This document shows positions 33,978 through 42,930 of a DNA stretch of 64,000 nucleotides, piece after piece (position 1 is the stretch's first letter; each line of letters starts with the position of its first letter). The DNA is from Phenylobacterium sp. (GTDB lineage Bacteria; Pseudomonadota; Alphaproteobacteria; Caulobacterales; Caulobacteraceae), in NCBI RefSeq assembly GCF_030698145.1, contig NZ_JAUYNW010000025.1:1-64000 (forward strand), given 5' to 3'. The notes beneath the pieces were generated by a model. It was not told the DNA's origin. It was given only the letters and a program-made list of their open reading frames with translations, and did not search any database. The position numbers and the translations under genes were made by a program.

Positions 33978-35055
33978 GGCCCAGAAGGCCGAGTTCCTGA
34001 GGCAGGCGGGCCTGGCCGGCGCCCAGCGGGTCGCGCTGGCCGGCGACGCCTCGACGCGCAGCTACGAACGCCTGCACCTGGCCGACGGGACCAGCCTGAT
34101 CCTGATGGACCAGCCGCCAAACGCCGAGACCGCGCCCTGCCCGCCGGACGCCACGTCCGATGAGCGCCGCGCCGCCGGCTACAACGCCATGGCCCGCCTG
34201 GCCGCCGGCCGGGTCGACGCCTTCGTGGCCACCGCCGCCTGGCTGCGCGGTCACGGCCTCTCAGCGCCGGAGATCATCGTCCATGACGCCCCCCAGGGCC
34301 TGGCGGTGCTGGAGGACCTGGGCGACGACCTGTTCGCGCGGCTGATCGAAGCCGGCCAGGAGGAGGCGCCGCTCTATGACGACGCCATCGCCACCCTGGT
34401 CAGCCTGCACTCGGCCGCGCCCCCCGCCGTCCTGGAGGCCCCGGGCGGGATCGCCTGGCCGCTGCTGGACTATGACGAGGTGGCCCTGAAGACCGCCGGC
34501 GACCTGTTCCCTGAATGGCTACCGAAGCTCAAGCCGCAACTCGCCTTCGACGCCGGGACGCTCGACGAGTGGGAGGCGATCTGGGCGCCGATCCGGGCCC
34601 ATGGGGCGGCGGGCGCCAGCGTCTTCTGCCATCGCGACTACCACGCCGAGAACCTGGTCTGGCTGCCGGCGCGCCTGGGCCCCGCCCGCGTCGGGCTGCT
34701 GGACTTCCAGGACGCCGTGCGCGCCCATCCGGCCTGGGACATGTCCATGCTGCTGCATGACGCCCGCCGCGACGTCTCGCCCGAGCGGGAGGCCGCCGCC
34801 CTCGCGCGCTATTTCGAGCTACGGACCCAGGTCGACCGCGACGCCTTCCTGGCCGACTATCATGCGCTGGGCGCGCTCAACATCGTGCGCATCCTGGGCA
34901 TCTTCGCCCGGCTGGTCACCCGCGACGGCAAACCCCGTTACGCCGCCTTCATGCCGAGGCTCTGGACCTATCTGGACCGCTGCCTGGCCGATCCTTCCCT
35001 GGCCGCGCTCAAGGGCTGGATGGACGCCCACGTCCCGGTCGAGGCCCGCCGATGA
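33955..35055 (+). CDS. amgK: AmgK, anomeric N-acetylmuramate/N-acetylglucosamine kinase
   Basis: A 366-residue sugar kinase of the aminoglycoside-phosphotransferase fold. The GTG at 33955 was taken as start because GGAAGGA precedes it. The catalytic loop is VFCHRDYHAENLVWL and the metal site VGLLDFQDAVRAHPAWDM. The N-terminal GDASTRSYERL is typical of AmgK. With MurU, encoded next, it phosphorylates MurNAc at C1 in the recycling route that bypasses de novo UDP-MurNAc synthesis and gives intrinsic fosfomycin tolerance in other bacteria. The ATGA overlap with murU indicates a single transcript. Confidence 0.9.
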   Translation: MDLSSQREAQKAEFLRQAGLAGAQRVALAGDASTRSYERLHLADGTSLILMDQPPNAETAPCPPDATSDERRAAGYNAMARLAAGRVDAFVATAAWLRGHGLSAPEIIVHDAPQGLAVLEDLGDDLFARLIEAGQEEAPLYDDAIATLVSLHSAAPPAVLEAPGGIAWPLLDYDEVALKTAGDLFPEWLPKLKPQLAFDAGTLDEWEAIWAPIRAHGAAGASVFCHRDYHAENLVWLPARLGPARVGLLDFQDAVRAHPAWDMSMLLHDARRDVSPEREAAALARYFELRTQVDRDAFLADYHALGALNIVRILGIFARLVTRDGKPRYAAFMPRLWTYLDRCLADPSLAALKGWMDAHVPVEARR

Positions 35056-35762
35056 CCGGACCCAAGATCGCCATGATCCTGGCCGCCGGGCTCGGCACGC
35101 GGATGAAGCCTCTGACCGACAGCAAGCCCAAGGCCCTGGTCGAGGTGGGCGGCAAGGCGCTGATCGACCACGTGCTGGACCGCCTGGCCGAGGCCGGGGT
35201 CGAGACCGCCGTGGTCAATGTTCACCACTTCGCCGAACAGATGGAGACCCATCTGGCGGGACGCACGCGGCCTCACGTGGTGATCTCCGACGAGCGCGCC
35301 GCCCTGCTGGACTCCGGCGGGGGGATCAAGGCCGCGCGGGCGATCCTGGGCGACGAGGCCGTGTTCGTGGCCAATATCGACAGCCTGTGGATCGACGGGA
35401 CCACGCCGCCGCTGGAACTGATGAAGGCCGCCTGGGACCCGGCGCGCATGGACATCCTCATGCTGCTGGTCCCCAAGGGCCAGGGGATCGGCTTCGAGGG
35501 GCCGCGCGGGTTCTTCCTGGACCCCGACGGACGGGTCACCCATTCCGCCGACGACGCCAACCCCGCCCCCTTCGCCAATATCGGCTTCCAGATCATGAAG
35601 CCCGGCCTGCTGGACGAGGAGCCCGACGGCGCCTTCTCCATCCTGCCGGTGTGGTGGCGGCTGCAGAAGACCGGCCGCATCTTCGGCGTCGCCATGGACG
35701 CCTTCTGGATGCACGTGGGCGACCCCGCCGCCCGAGACGACGCCGAGGCGCGGCTGACGTGA
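35052..35762 (+). CDS. murU: MurU, N-acetylmuramate-1-phosphate uridylyltransferase
   Basis: A 236-residue nucleotidyltransferase. The nucleotide loop is MILAAGLGTRMKPLTDSKPKAL, the metal-binding Asp region is VANIDSLWIDG, and the late catalytic block is GVAMDAFWMHVGDP. It adds UMP to MurNAc-1-phosphate made by AmgK. The start overlaps the amgK stop (ATGA) and the stop overlaps the addB GTG start. Confidence 0.92.
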   Translation: MTGPKIAMILAAGLGTRMKPLTDSKPKALVEVGGKALIDHVLDRLAEAGVETAVVNVHHFAEQMETHLAGRTRPHVVISDERAALLDSGGGIKAARAILGDEAVFVANIDSLWIDGTTPPLELMKAAWDPARMDILMLLVPKGQGIGFEGPRGFFLDPDGRVTHSADDANPAPFANIGFQIMKPGLLDEEPDGAFSILPVWWRLQKTGRIFGVAMDAFWMHVGDPAARDDAEARLT

Positions 35763-38700
35763 GCAGGCCCGGGCTCTTCGCAGGTCCCGCCCCCCGCTGG
35801 TTCACGATCCCCGCCTACCGCCCCTTCGTGCAGGACCTGGCCCAGGGCCTGTTCGACACCCTGAGCCCGCTGGGTCCCGAGGCCCTGTCCCAGGCCGTGG
35901 TCCTGACCCCCACCCGGCGCGGGGCCCGCGCCCTGGCCGACGCCTTCATCGCCGCCGGCGGCGGCCGCGCGGTGCTGCCGCCACAAATCCGGCCCCTGGG
36001 CGACCTGGACGAGGGCGAGCCGCCCTTCGAGCCCGGCGACCTGGCGGTGGACCTGCCCGCCGCCATCGGGCCCCTCCAGCGCCGCTTCGAACTGGCCCGG
36101 CTGGTCAAGGCCCATGAGGGCAAGCTCAATCGCGTGCTCGACGCCGGCGCCGCCCTGGAGCTCGCCGACGCCTTGGGCGGGTTCCTCGACAGCCTGCAGA
36201 TCGAGGAGGTCGACGGCGAGGGCCTGGGCGACCTGGTGGTCGGCGAACTGGCCGAGCACTGGAAGATCAGCCGCGACTTCCTGCGCACCGCACTCGACGA
36301 CTGGCCCAGGCGGCTGGACGCCATGGGCCTGGTGGACGTCACCCGCCGGCGGGTCGCCCTCCTGCGCAAGCTGGCCGACGCCTGGACGTTCAACCCGCCG
36401 CAGGGGGTGCTGATCGCCGCGGGCTCCACGGGCACCGCGCCGGCCACCGCTGACCTGTTGCGAGTCATCGCCGAGGCGCCTCAGGGCGCGGTGGTGCTGC
36501 CGGGCTTGGACCGCAGCCTGGCGCAGGAGGCCTGGGTCGAGGTCGAGGAACAGCATCCGCAGGGCGCCATGAAGCGCCTGCTGGCGCGGTCCGGCGTGAC
36601 GCGGGCGGACGTGCGCGAGTGGCCGGCCTCCTCGACCTTCCAGTCCCGGGGCCGGTGGCGCCTGCGGGTCATCAACGAGGCCCTGCGCCCCCCCGAGCGC
36701 ACCGCCGACTGGCTGAACGTGATCGAGACCCTGCGCGGCGAGGCGGAGGCCGAAGGGATCGATCCGGTCGTCGAGGGGCTGAAGGGCCTCTCCGTCATCA
36801 CCGCCCGCGCCGAGGACGAGGCCGCCACGGTGGCGGCCCTGCTGCTGCGCGAGGCCCTGGAGACGCCGGGCATGACGGCGGCCCTGGTGGCCCCGGACCA
36901 GACCCTGGCCCGCCGGGTCGCCGCCAAGCTGGTCCGCTGGGGCGTGGCCGCCGACTCCTCGGCCGGCTGGGCGCTGTCGGGCTGCGCCTGCGGGGTGCTG
37001 GCGGGCCTGGTCGCAAAGGCCATGGTCGACCCGCTCGACCCCGTCGCCCTGCTGGCGATCCTCAAGCATCCCCTGGTCGCGCTGAACCTGGACGCCGGGA
37101 CCCTGGAGCGCCAGCGGACGGCCCTGGAGCTCTGCGTCCTGCGCGGGCCGCGCAAGACCAGCTGGGACGGGCTGGACGCCCAGCTCGAGCGGCGGCGGGC
37201 GGACCCAAGGTTCCAGGACGTGGACGACGCCGCGGCCTTGGCGCGGCGGCTGCGCGACCTGTTCCCCGAACCTACCGACGAGGCCCGGCCGCCGTCGGCG
37301 ATGGCGCAGCGCCTGGCCGAAACCATGGAGGCCCTGGCGCAGGGCGAGGGCCAGCTCTGGGCCGGCCATGGCGGGGAGGCCCTGGCCCGCCTGCTGTCGG
37401 GCCTGATCCGTGAGTCCGATAGCCTGCCGCCCACGCGGCCCCGCGAGTTCGCCGACCTGCTGACCCGGCTGATGGCCGGCGAAAGCGTGCGCACCGGCGG
37501 GGCCACCCATCCGCGCCTGCGCATCCTGGGCGCCATCGAGGCCCGCCTGACCCGCGCCGACCGGCTGATCGTGGCCGGGCTGGAGGAAGGCGTGTGGCCG
37601 CAAGGGGCGCCGCTGGACCCCTTCCTGTCGCGGCCCATGCGCAAGCAGCTGGGCCTGCCGCCGCCGGAGCGCCGGGTGGGCCTGGCCGCCCATGACTTCG
37701 CCCAGGCCGCCTGCGCGCCCGAGGTGATCCTGCTGCATTCCGAGCGCCGCGAGGGCGCCCCGGCGGTCAAGTCGCGCTGGCTCTGGCGGCTGGAGACCCT
37801 GGCGCGGGGGGCGCAGGTCGACCTGCCCGGACGGCCCGACGTCCTGGCCTGGGCGCGCGCGCTGGACGCCGCCGGCGGCTATGAGCCGGCCCGGCGTCCG
37901 GCTCCCGATCCGCCCCTGGCCGACCGCCCCCGGCGGATGGCGGTGACACGCATCGAGGCGCTGACGCGGGACCCCTACGCCGTCTGGGCGCGCGACATCC
38001 TGCGGCTCTACCCGCTGGACCGTCCCGACGAGGCGGTGGAGGCCCGCGCCCGTGGCACGGCGATCCACGCGGCGTTCGAGCGGTTCGCCACCGACCATCC
38101 CGCCCAGCTTCCGGACGACGCCGCGGCGATCTTCGAGGCCCTCTACCTGGCCGAGCTGGAGGCCGCGGGCATGCCCCACGAGGCCCTGGCCCGCGAGGCG
38201 GCGCTGGCCCGCGAGGCCGCCGCCTGGGTCGCCGACCTGGAGCAGCGCCGCCGCGCCGACGGCCGCACCTTGCATGTGGAGCAGAGCGGCGAACTGACCC
38301 TGCCGCTGGAGGGCGGCGCCTTCACCGTCACCGCCAAGGCCGACCGCATCGAGATCGATCCCCAGGGGTTCGGCCACATCCTCGACTACAAGACCGGCGC
38401 GGCGCCCTCCAAGAAGATGGTCGAGACCGGCTTCTCGCCGCAGCTCACCCTGACGGCGGCCATCCTGCAGGCCGGTGGCTTCAAGGGCCTGGGCCACCCG
38501 GAGCCCGGCGAACTGACCTATCTGGAGATCACCGGCCGCAAGCCCGCCGGCCGCGAGGTGGTGCGGGCCGCGCCGGGCGACGAGAGCGCGCTGGCCGCCG
38601 CCAACGCCTATGAGGGCCTGAGCGAGCTCATCGGCCAGTTCGATCGCGGGCGGCCCTACACCTCGCGGATCGCCCCGCAGTTCGTGAAGCTGCACATGAG

Positions 38701-38764
38701 CGACTACGACCACCTGGCGCGGGTGTTCGAATGGTCGACCAGCGGCGGGGAGGAGGGCGAATGA
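35759..38764 (+). CDS. addB: AddB, helicase-nuclease subunit B (double-strand break repair)
   Basis: A 1001-residue protein started at GTG 35759, which overlaps the murU stop (GTGA); the much longer frame upstream is a shadow of amgK and murU. The N-terminal helicase-like region is degenerate in the Walker motifs, as usual for AddB. The C-terminal nuclease domain (about 720-1000) has RGTAIHAAFERF and the PD-(D/E)XK core DRIEIDPQGFGHILDYKTG. The alphaproteobacterial AddB lacks the Fe-S cysteines of the Bacillus protein, and none is obvious here. With AddA it processes broken DNA ends for RecA. Confidence 0.92.
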   Translation: MSRPGLFAGPAPRWFTIPAYRPFVQDLAQGLFDTLSPLGPEALSQAVVLTPTRRGARALADAFIAAGGGRAVLPPQIRPLGDLDEGEPPFEPGDLAVDLPAAIGPLQRRFELARLVKAHEGKLNRVLDAGAALELADALGGFLDSLQIEEVDGEGLGDLVVGELAEHWKISRDFLRTALDDWPRRLDAMGLVDVTRRRVALLRKLADAWTFNPPQGVLIAAGSTGTAPATADLLRVIAEAPQGAVVLPGLDRSLAQEAWVEVEEQHPQGAMKRLLARSGVTRADVREWPASSTFQSRGRWRLRVINEALRPPERTADWLNVIETLRGEAEAEGIDPVVEGLKGLSVITARAEDEAATVAALLLREALETPGMTAALVAPDQTLARRVAAKLVRWGVAADSSAGWALSGCACGVLAGLVAKAMVDPLDPVALLAILKHPLVALNLDAGTLERQRTALELCVLRGPRKTSWDGLDAQLERRRADPRFQDVDDAAALARRLRDLFPEPTDEARPPSAMAQRLAETMEALAQGEGQLWAGHGGEALARLLSGLIRESDSLPPTRPREFADLLTRLMAGESVRTGGATHPRLRILGAIEARLTRADRLIVAGLEEGVWPQGAPLDPFLSRPMRKQLGLPPPERRVGLAAHDFAQAACAPEVILLHSERREGAPAVKSRWLWRLETLARGAQVDLPGRPDVLAWARALDAAGGYEPARRPAPDPPLADRPRRMAVTRIEALTRDPYAVWARDILRLYPLDRPDEAVEARARGTAIHAAFERFATDHPAQLPDDAAAIFEALYLAELEAAGMPHEALAREAALAREAAAWVADLEQRRRADGRTLHVEQSGELTLPLEGGAFTVTAKADRIEIDPQGFGHILDYKTGAAPSKKMVETGFSPQLTLTAAILQAGGFKGLGHPEPGELTYLEITGRKPAGREVVRAAPGDESALAAANAYEGLSELIGQFDRGRPYTSRIAPQFVKLHMSDYDHLARVFEWSTSGGEEGE

Positions 38765-41700
38765 ACCTGACCCTCGTTCCCGACCCGCCCAAAGATCCCC
38801 AGAGACTGGCCGCCGATCCGGGCCTCTCGGCCTTCGTCACCGCCAACGCCGGCTCGGGCAAGACCAAGACCCTGATCGACCGGGTGGCCCGCCTGCTGCT
38901 GGCGGGCGCCGAGCCCGAGACCATCCTCTGCGTCACCTACACCAAGGCCGCCGCCGCCGAGATGCAGCGGCGGCTGTACGACCTGCTGGGCGGCTGGTCG
39001 GTGAGCAACGACGCGGCTCTGGGACGGGCCCTGGCCGACCTGGAGGCGCGCAGCCCGCAGGACTATGACCGCGACAGCCTCTCGCGGGCCCGGGCGCTGT
39101 TCGCCCGCGCCCTGGAGACCCCCGGCGGGCTGAAGATCCAGACCATCCACGCCTTCTGCGAGAAGCTGCTGCGCCGCTTCCCCCTGGAGGCCGGGGTCTC
39201 GCCGGGCTTCAAGGTGATGGACGACACGGCCTCGGCCGCCATCGCCGGGGCGGCGCGCAAGGCCGTCGCCCGTCACGCCCTGCGCGGCGAGGGCCTGGTC
39301 GCCCAGGCCTATGCCCGGTTCTCCGTGGCGCTGGACTTCGGCGCCTTCCAGGCGATGTTCGCCGCCTTCGAGAGCGCCCGGGGCCGGCTGGGCGCCTATC
39401 TGGCGCGCGAGGGCGGACTGCCGGGCGCGGTCGCCGATGTCTGGCGGGTCTGCGGCTTCGACGAGGAGGTCGATCCCGCCGATCTGGAGGCGGAGGCCAT
39501 GGACGGCATGGACGGCCGCGCCTGGCTGGCCTGCGCCGAGGTGCTCTCCCAGGGCGGCAAGGCCGACCAGAAGAACGCGGACAACCTGCGCAAGGTCGCC
39601 AACGACCCCGCCACCGGCTTCGAGGACTGCTGGGCGGCGCTGTTCACCAAGGGCGAGGGCACGCCCGCGACCTGGGTCGCCAAGACCAGCGGCCTGAAGG
39701 CCCGCGAGGACCTGCGCGGCTTCCTGCTGCTGGAACAGGAGCGGCTGGCCGAGTTGCGGGAGCGCCTGAACGCCGCCCAGGTGGCGCTCGACACCAAGGC
39801 CGCCCTGATCCTGGCTCACGCCTATCTGGAGGCCTATCGCCTGGAGAAGTCCTTCTCCGGCGCGCTCGACTTCTCCGACCTGATCGAGAAGACCCGCGAC
39901 CTTGTCGCCTCGGCGCCGATGGCGGCCTGGGTGCTCTACAAGCTGGACGGCGGCATCGACCACATCCTGGTGGACGAGGCCCAGGACACCGCCCCCGAGC
40001 AATGGGAGATCGTGCGGGCCCTGACCGAGGAATTCTTCTCGGGCGACGGGGTGACGGCCGATCGCCGCCGCAACATGTTCGTGGTCGGCGACGAGAAGCA
40101 GTCGATCTACTCGTTCCAGGGCGCGCGGCCTGAGCTGCTGATTCAGGAGTTCGAGTTCCACCGCGACCGCGCCACCGGGGCGGGCTACCGGTTCGAGCGG
40201 GTGGACCTGCTGACCTCCTGGCGCTCGACGCCGGAGGTGCTGGGCTTCGTCGACGCGGCGTTCGCGCCGGCCGAGCTCTCGCAGGCGATCCTGCCGCGCC
40301 TGGAGGCCGAGCTGATCCGCCACGAGGCGGTGCGCCGCGCCCATGCCGGCTGCGTCGACCTCTGGCCCCTGGAGCGCGAGGTCCCCAGCGACGACCGCCT
40401 GGCCTGGGACGCGCCCCTCGACCAGGAAGGCGAAGGCAGCGCCAACAAGCGGCTGGCCGGCAAGATCGCCGCCGAGATCGCCGCCCTGCTGGCCCGGGGC
40501 GACCGGGTCTGGGACAAGGACGCCAAGGCCTGGCGCGCCGCCACGCCCGGCGACGTGCTGATCCTGGTGCGGCGGCGCAAGGCCTTGTTCGAGGAGATCC
40601 TGCGGGCGCTGAAGCACCGCAAGATCCCGGTGGCCGGCGCCGACCGGCTGGCGCTGAGCGAGCACATCGTCTTCGACGACCTGCTGGCGGTGGCGCGCTT
40701 CGTCCAGTTCCCGGCCGACGAGCTAACCCTGGCGGCGCTGCTGAAGAGCCCGTTCTGCAATCTCGACGACGACAGCCTCTACGCCCTGGCCAGGGGGCGG
40801 GCCGGCGGGCTGTGGGAGACCCTGGCGGCGCGGGCGGACGAACGGCCGGCCTGGGCCGAGGCCCACGCCCTGCTGGCCGACCTGCGGGTCCAGGGCGCGG
40901 CGCGCCGGCCCTTCGAGTTCTACGCCCGCCTGCTGGGCGCCCATGGACCCGACGGCCGCTCCATGCGCCAGCGGCTGCTGCGGCGGCTGGGCGGCGAGGC
41001 CGAGGACGCGCTGGACGAGTTCCTGGCCCAGGTCCTGGCGGCCGAGAGCCGCGGGGTCGACGACCTGGAGAGCCTGGCCGCGGCCTTCGCCGGCCTCGAC
41101 ATCGTGGTGAAGCGCGAGATGGAGGCCGGCCGCGACGAGGTGCGGGTGATGACCGCCCACGGCGCCAAGGGTCTGGAGGCGCCCATCGTCTTCCTGCCGG
41201 AGACCACGCTGACTCGCGGGGCGCGCGGCTCGCCGCTGATGCCCACGCGGGAGAGCGGCTTCCTGTGGAGCCCGTCCAAGGCCTCCGATTGCAAGGCCTC
41301 CGCCGAGGCCCGCGACTGGCGGGCCGGCAAGGAGGAGGACGAGGCCTACCGCCTGCTCTACGTGGCCCTCACCCGCGCCCGCGACCGGCTGGTGCTCTGC
41401 GGCCGGGTGGCGGCCAACGCCAAGGAGGAGAACCTCAAGGGCTGGTGGGGCGCGCTCACCGCGGCCTTCGAACATGCCGAGGTCTCGCCCCGCAAACGCT
41501 ACGTGACCAGCGGCGGCATGGAGATCATGCGGTTCGGGGAAGACCCCACGCCCATGGGCGCCGCGCCCGCCAGCCCGCCGACGACCTATCCGACGCCCGC
41601 CTGGACCGCCGAGCCGGCCCGAGCCGAGGCCTATGCCCGCTACGCCTCGCCCTCGCAGCTCGGCGAGGACGTGGCCGCGCCCGCCGCCTCGCCGCTGGCC

Positions 41701-42237
41701 GCGCAGGGGGGCCTGGGTCGGTTCCGGCGCGGGGACCTGATCCACCGGCTGCTGCAGATCCTGCCCGACCTGGCGGCCGCCGAGCGGCCGGACGCCGCCC
41801 TGCGCATCCTCGCCCGCGAGCGCGACCTGGACGACGGCCAGCGCGCGGAGATGATCGCCGCGGCCCTGGCCGTGCTGGACGACGCACGCTTCGCCGAGGT
41901 GTTCGGCCCCGGCAGCCGCGCCGAGGTCTCGCTGGCGGGTCCGGCAAGCGCTCTGCCCACCGGCCTCAACATCTCCGGCCGGGTCGACCGGCTGGTGGTG
42001 CTGGACGACCGGGTGCTGGTGGTCGACTTCAAGACCAACCGGCCCTCGCCGGACCGCATCGAGGACGCCGACCCGGCCTATCTGACCCAGATGGCGGTCT
42101 ATGCCGCCGTGCTCTCCGACATATTCCCCGGACGGGCCATCGAGGCCGCCCTGGTCTGGACCGACGGTCCGAAACTGATGGCGGTTCCAGAAAACGTGTT
42201 GGCCTTGTCCCTTGCCGAGCTGGGCCGTGCAGGTTGA
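38761..42237 (+). CDS. addA: AddA, UvrD-type helicase-nuclease subunit A
   Basis: A 1158-residue protein from the ATG at 38761 overlapping the addB stop (ATGA). UvrD-type helicase motifs: I, TANAGSGKTKTLIDR; Ia, VTYTKAAAAEM; II, HILVDEAQDTAP; III, VGDEKQSIYSFQGA; V-VI, VMTAHGAKGLEAPIVFLPE and RLLYVALTRARDRLVL. The C-terminal nuclease domain ends with VLVVDFKTNRPSP. Partner of AddB in recombination-dependent repair. An alphaproteobacterial palindrome follows before trxA. Confidence 0.95.
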   Translation: MNLTLVPDPPKDPQRLAADPGLSAFVTANAGSGKTKTLIDRVARLLLAGAEPETILCVTYTKAAAAEMQRRLYDLLGGWSVSNDAALGRALADLEARSPQDYDRDSLSRARALFARALETPGGLKIQTIHAFCEKLLRRFPLEAGVSPGFKVMDDTASAAIAGAARKAVARHALRGEGLVAQAYARFSVALDFGAFQAMFAAFESARGRLGAYLAREGGLPGAVADVWRVCGFDEEVDPADLEAEAMDGMDGRAWLACAEVLSQGGKADQKNADNLRKVANDPATGFEDCWAALFTKGEGTPATWVAKTSGLKAREDLRGFLLLEQERLAELRERLNAAQVALDTKAALILAHAYLEAYRLEKSFSGALDFSDLIEKTRDLVASAPMAAWVLYKLDGGIDHILVDEAQDTAPEQWEIVRALTEEFFSGDGVTADRRRNMFVVGDEKQSIYSFQGARPELLIQEFEFHRDRATGAGYRFERVDLLTSWRSTPEVLGFVDAAFAPAELSQAILPRLEAELIRHEAVRRAHAGCVDLWPLEREVPSDDRLAWDAPLDQEGEGSANKRLAGKIAAEIAALLARGDRVWDKDAKAWRAATPGDVLILVRRRKALFEEILRALKHRKIPVAGADRLALSEHIVFDDLLAVARFVQFPADELTLAALLKSPFCNLDDDSLYALARGRAGGLWETLAARADERPAWAEAHALLADLRVQGAARRPFEFYARLLGAHGPDGRSMRQRLLRRLGGEAEDALDEFLAQVLAAESRGVDDLESLAAAFAGLDIVVKREMEAGRDEVRVMTAHGAKGLEAPIVFLPETTLTRGARGSPLMPTRESGFLWSPSKASDCKASAEARDWRAGKEEDEAYRLLYVALTRARDRLVLCGRVAANAKEENLKGWWGALTAAFEHAEVSPRKRYVTSGGMEIMRFGEDPTPMGAAPASPPTTYPTPAWTAEPARAEAYARYASPSQLGEDVAAPAASPLAAQGGLGRFRRGDLIHRLLQILPDLAAAERPDAALRILARERDLDDGQRAEMIAAALAVLDDARFAEVFGPGSRAEVSLAGPASALPTGLNISGRVDRLVVLDDRVLVVDFKTNRPSPDRIEDADPAYLTQMAVYAAVLSDIFPGRAIEAALVWTDGPKLMAVPENVLALSLAELGRAG

Positions 42238-42274
42238 TACCGGGTCATGGGCCGCCTACATCGGCGGATCGGAC

Positions 42275-42323
42275 GAGCGCGTTCCGCAAAAGTGGAAACC
42301 GGTTTTGCGATAAGAACGCGCTC
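42275..42323. repeat. Alphaproteobacterial 49-bp palindromic element
   Basis: The element runs from GAGCGCGTTCCGCAAAAGTG through GGAAACCGGTTTTGCG to AAGAACGCGCTC and is an imperfect palindrome centred on CCGG. Closely related elements with CAAAAGTGGAAACCGGTTTTGCG are widespread between genes of Rhizobiales and Caulobacterales. Confidence 0.8.
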
Positions 42324-42400
42324 GCATTTTACATTTGCCGTTCACGCGAACGGCGGGCCGCGGCTGTGCGTTCCCAAAGCCGCGCTATGAGGAGCTTTTC

Positions 42401-42724
42401 ATGAGCACCGTGACGGTCACCGACGAGTCCTTCGACAAGGACGTCCTGCAGGCTTCCAAGCCCGTGCTGGTGGATTTCTGGGCCGAGTGGTGCGGTCCCT
42501 GTAAGCAGATCGCCCCGGCCCTGGAGCAGATCGCCGGCGAACTGGCCGGGCAGGTCACCGTGGCCAAGCTGAACATCGAGGATTCGCCGACCACCCCCTC
42601 GCGCTACGGCGTGCGCGGCATCCCCACCATGATGCTGTTCAGGGACGGCCAGATGGCCTCCATGAAGGTCGGCGCCATGCCCAAGCAGAAAATCCTCGAC
42701 TGGCTGAGCGAGGCGGGGGTCTAA
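42401..42724 (+). CDS. trxA: Thioredoxin 1
   Basis: A 107-residue thioredoxin. The start is the ATG at 42401 (GAGGAG upstream); an earlier in-frame start at 42335 reads through the repeat and is rejected. The active site is WAEWCGPCKQIAP, the cis-Pro is in GIPTMMLF, and the C-terminal helix is PKQKILDWLSEAG. It keeps cytosolic thiols reduced and serves ribonucleotide reductase. Downstream of addA, and ending at the convergent repeat pair before folC. Confidence 0.97.
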   Translation: MSTVTVTDESFDKDVLQASKPVLVDFWAEWCGPCKQIAPALEQIAGELAGQVTVAKLNIEDSPTTPSRYGVRGIPTMMLFRDGQMASMKVGAMPKQKILDWLSEAGV

Positions 42725-42759
42725 GGACCCTCGTCACGAGGCCTCGCGGCGCACCGTCT

Positions 42760-42912
42760 CCAGATGCTCCCCCTCTGGGGGAGCTGTCACCACAGGTGAC
42801 TGAGGGGGACTTTGACTCTTTCCGCCGTGGATGAAACCCCCTCCGTCACGTCGCCAAAGAGGGCGACGCGCCACCTCCCCCAAATCGCGCTCCGCGCTGG
42901 GGGAGGATCTAG
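42760..42912. repeat. Composite repeat (family A then inverted C) at a convergent junction
   Basis: Family A copy at 42760-42822, with a perfect hairpin GCTCCCCC (42766-42773) and GGGGGAGC (42777-42784), then GACTTTGACTCTTT. Family C in reverse orientation follows at about 42828-42912. It lies between the convergent trxA and folC genes. Confidence 0.82.
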
Positions 42913-42930
42913 GGAGTTGCTGGTGCTGGC

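Noticed and set aside
34601..35758. Long N-terminal extension of addB
   Set aside because: It lies out of phase over amgK and murU, and the GTG at 35759 overlapping the murU stop explains the start.
35273..38713. 1146-residue open frame antisense to addB
   Set aside because: Very GC-rich DNA gives long antisense frames; addB has clear motifs and overlapping start and stop signals, while the antisense frame is low-complexity and Gly/Gln-rich.
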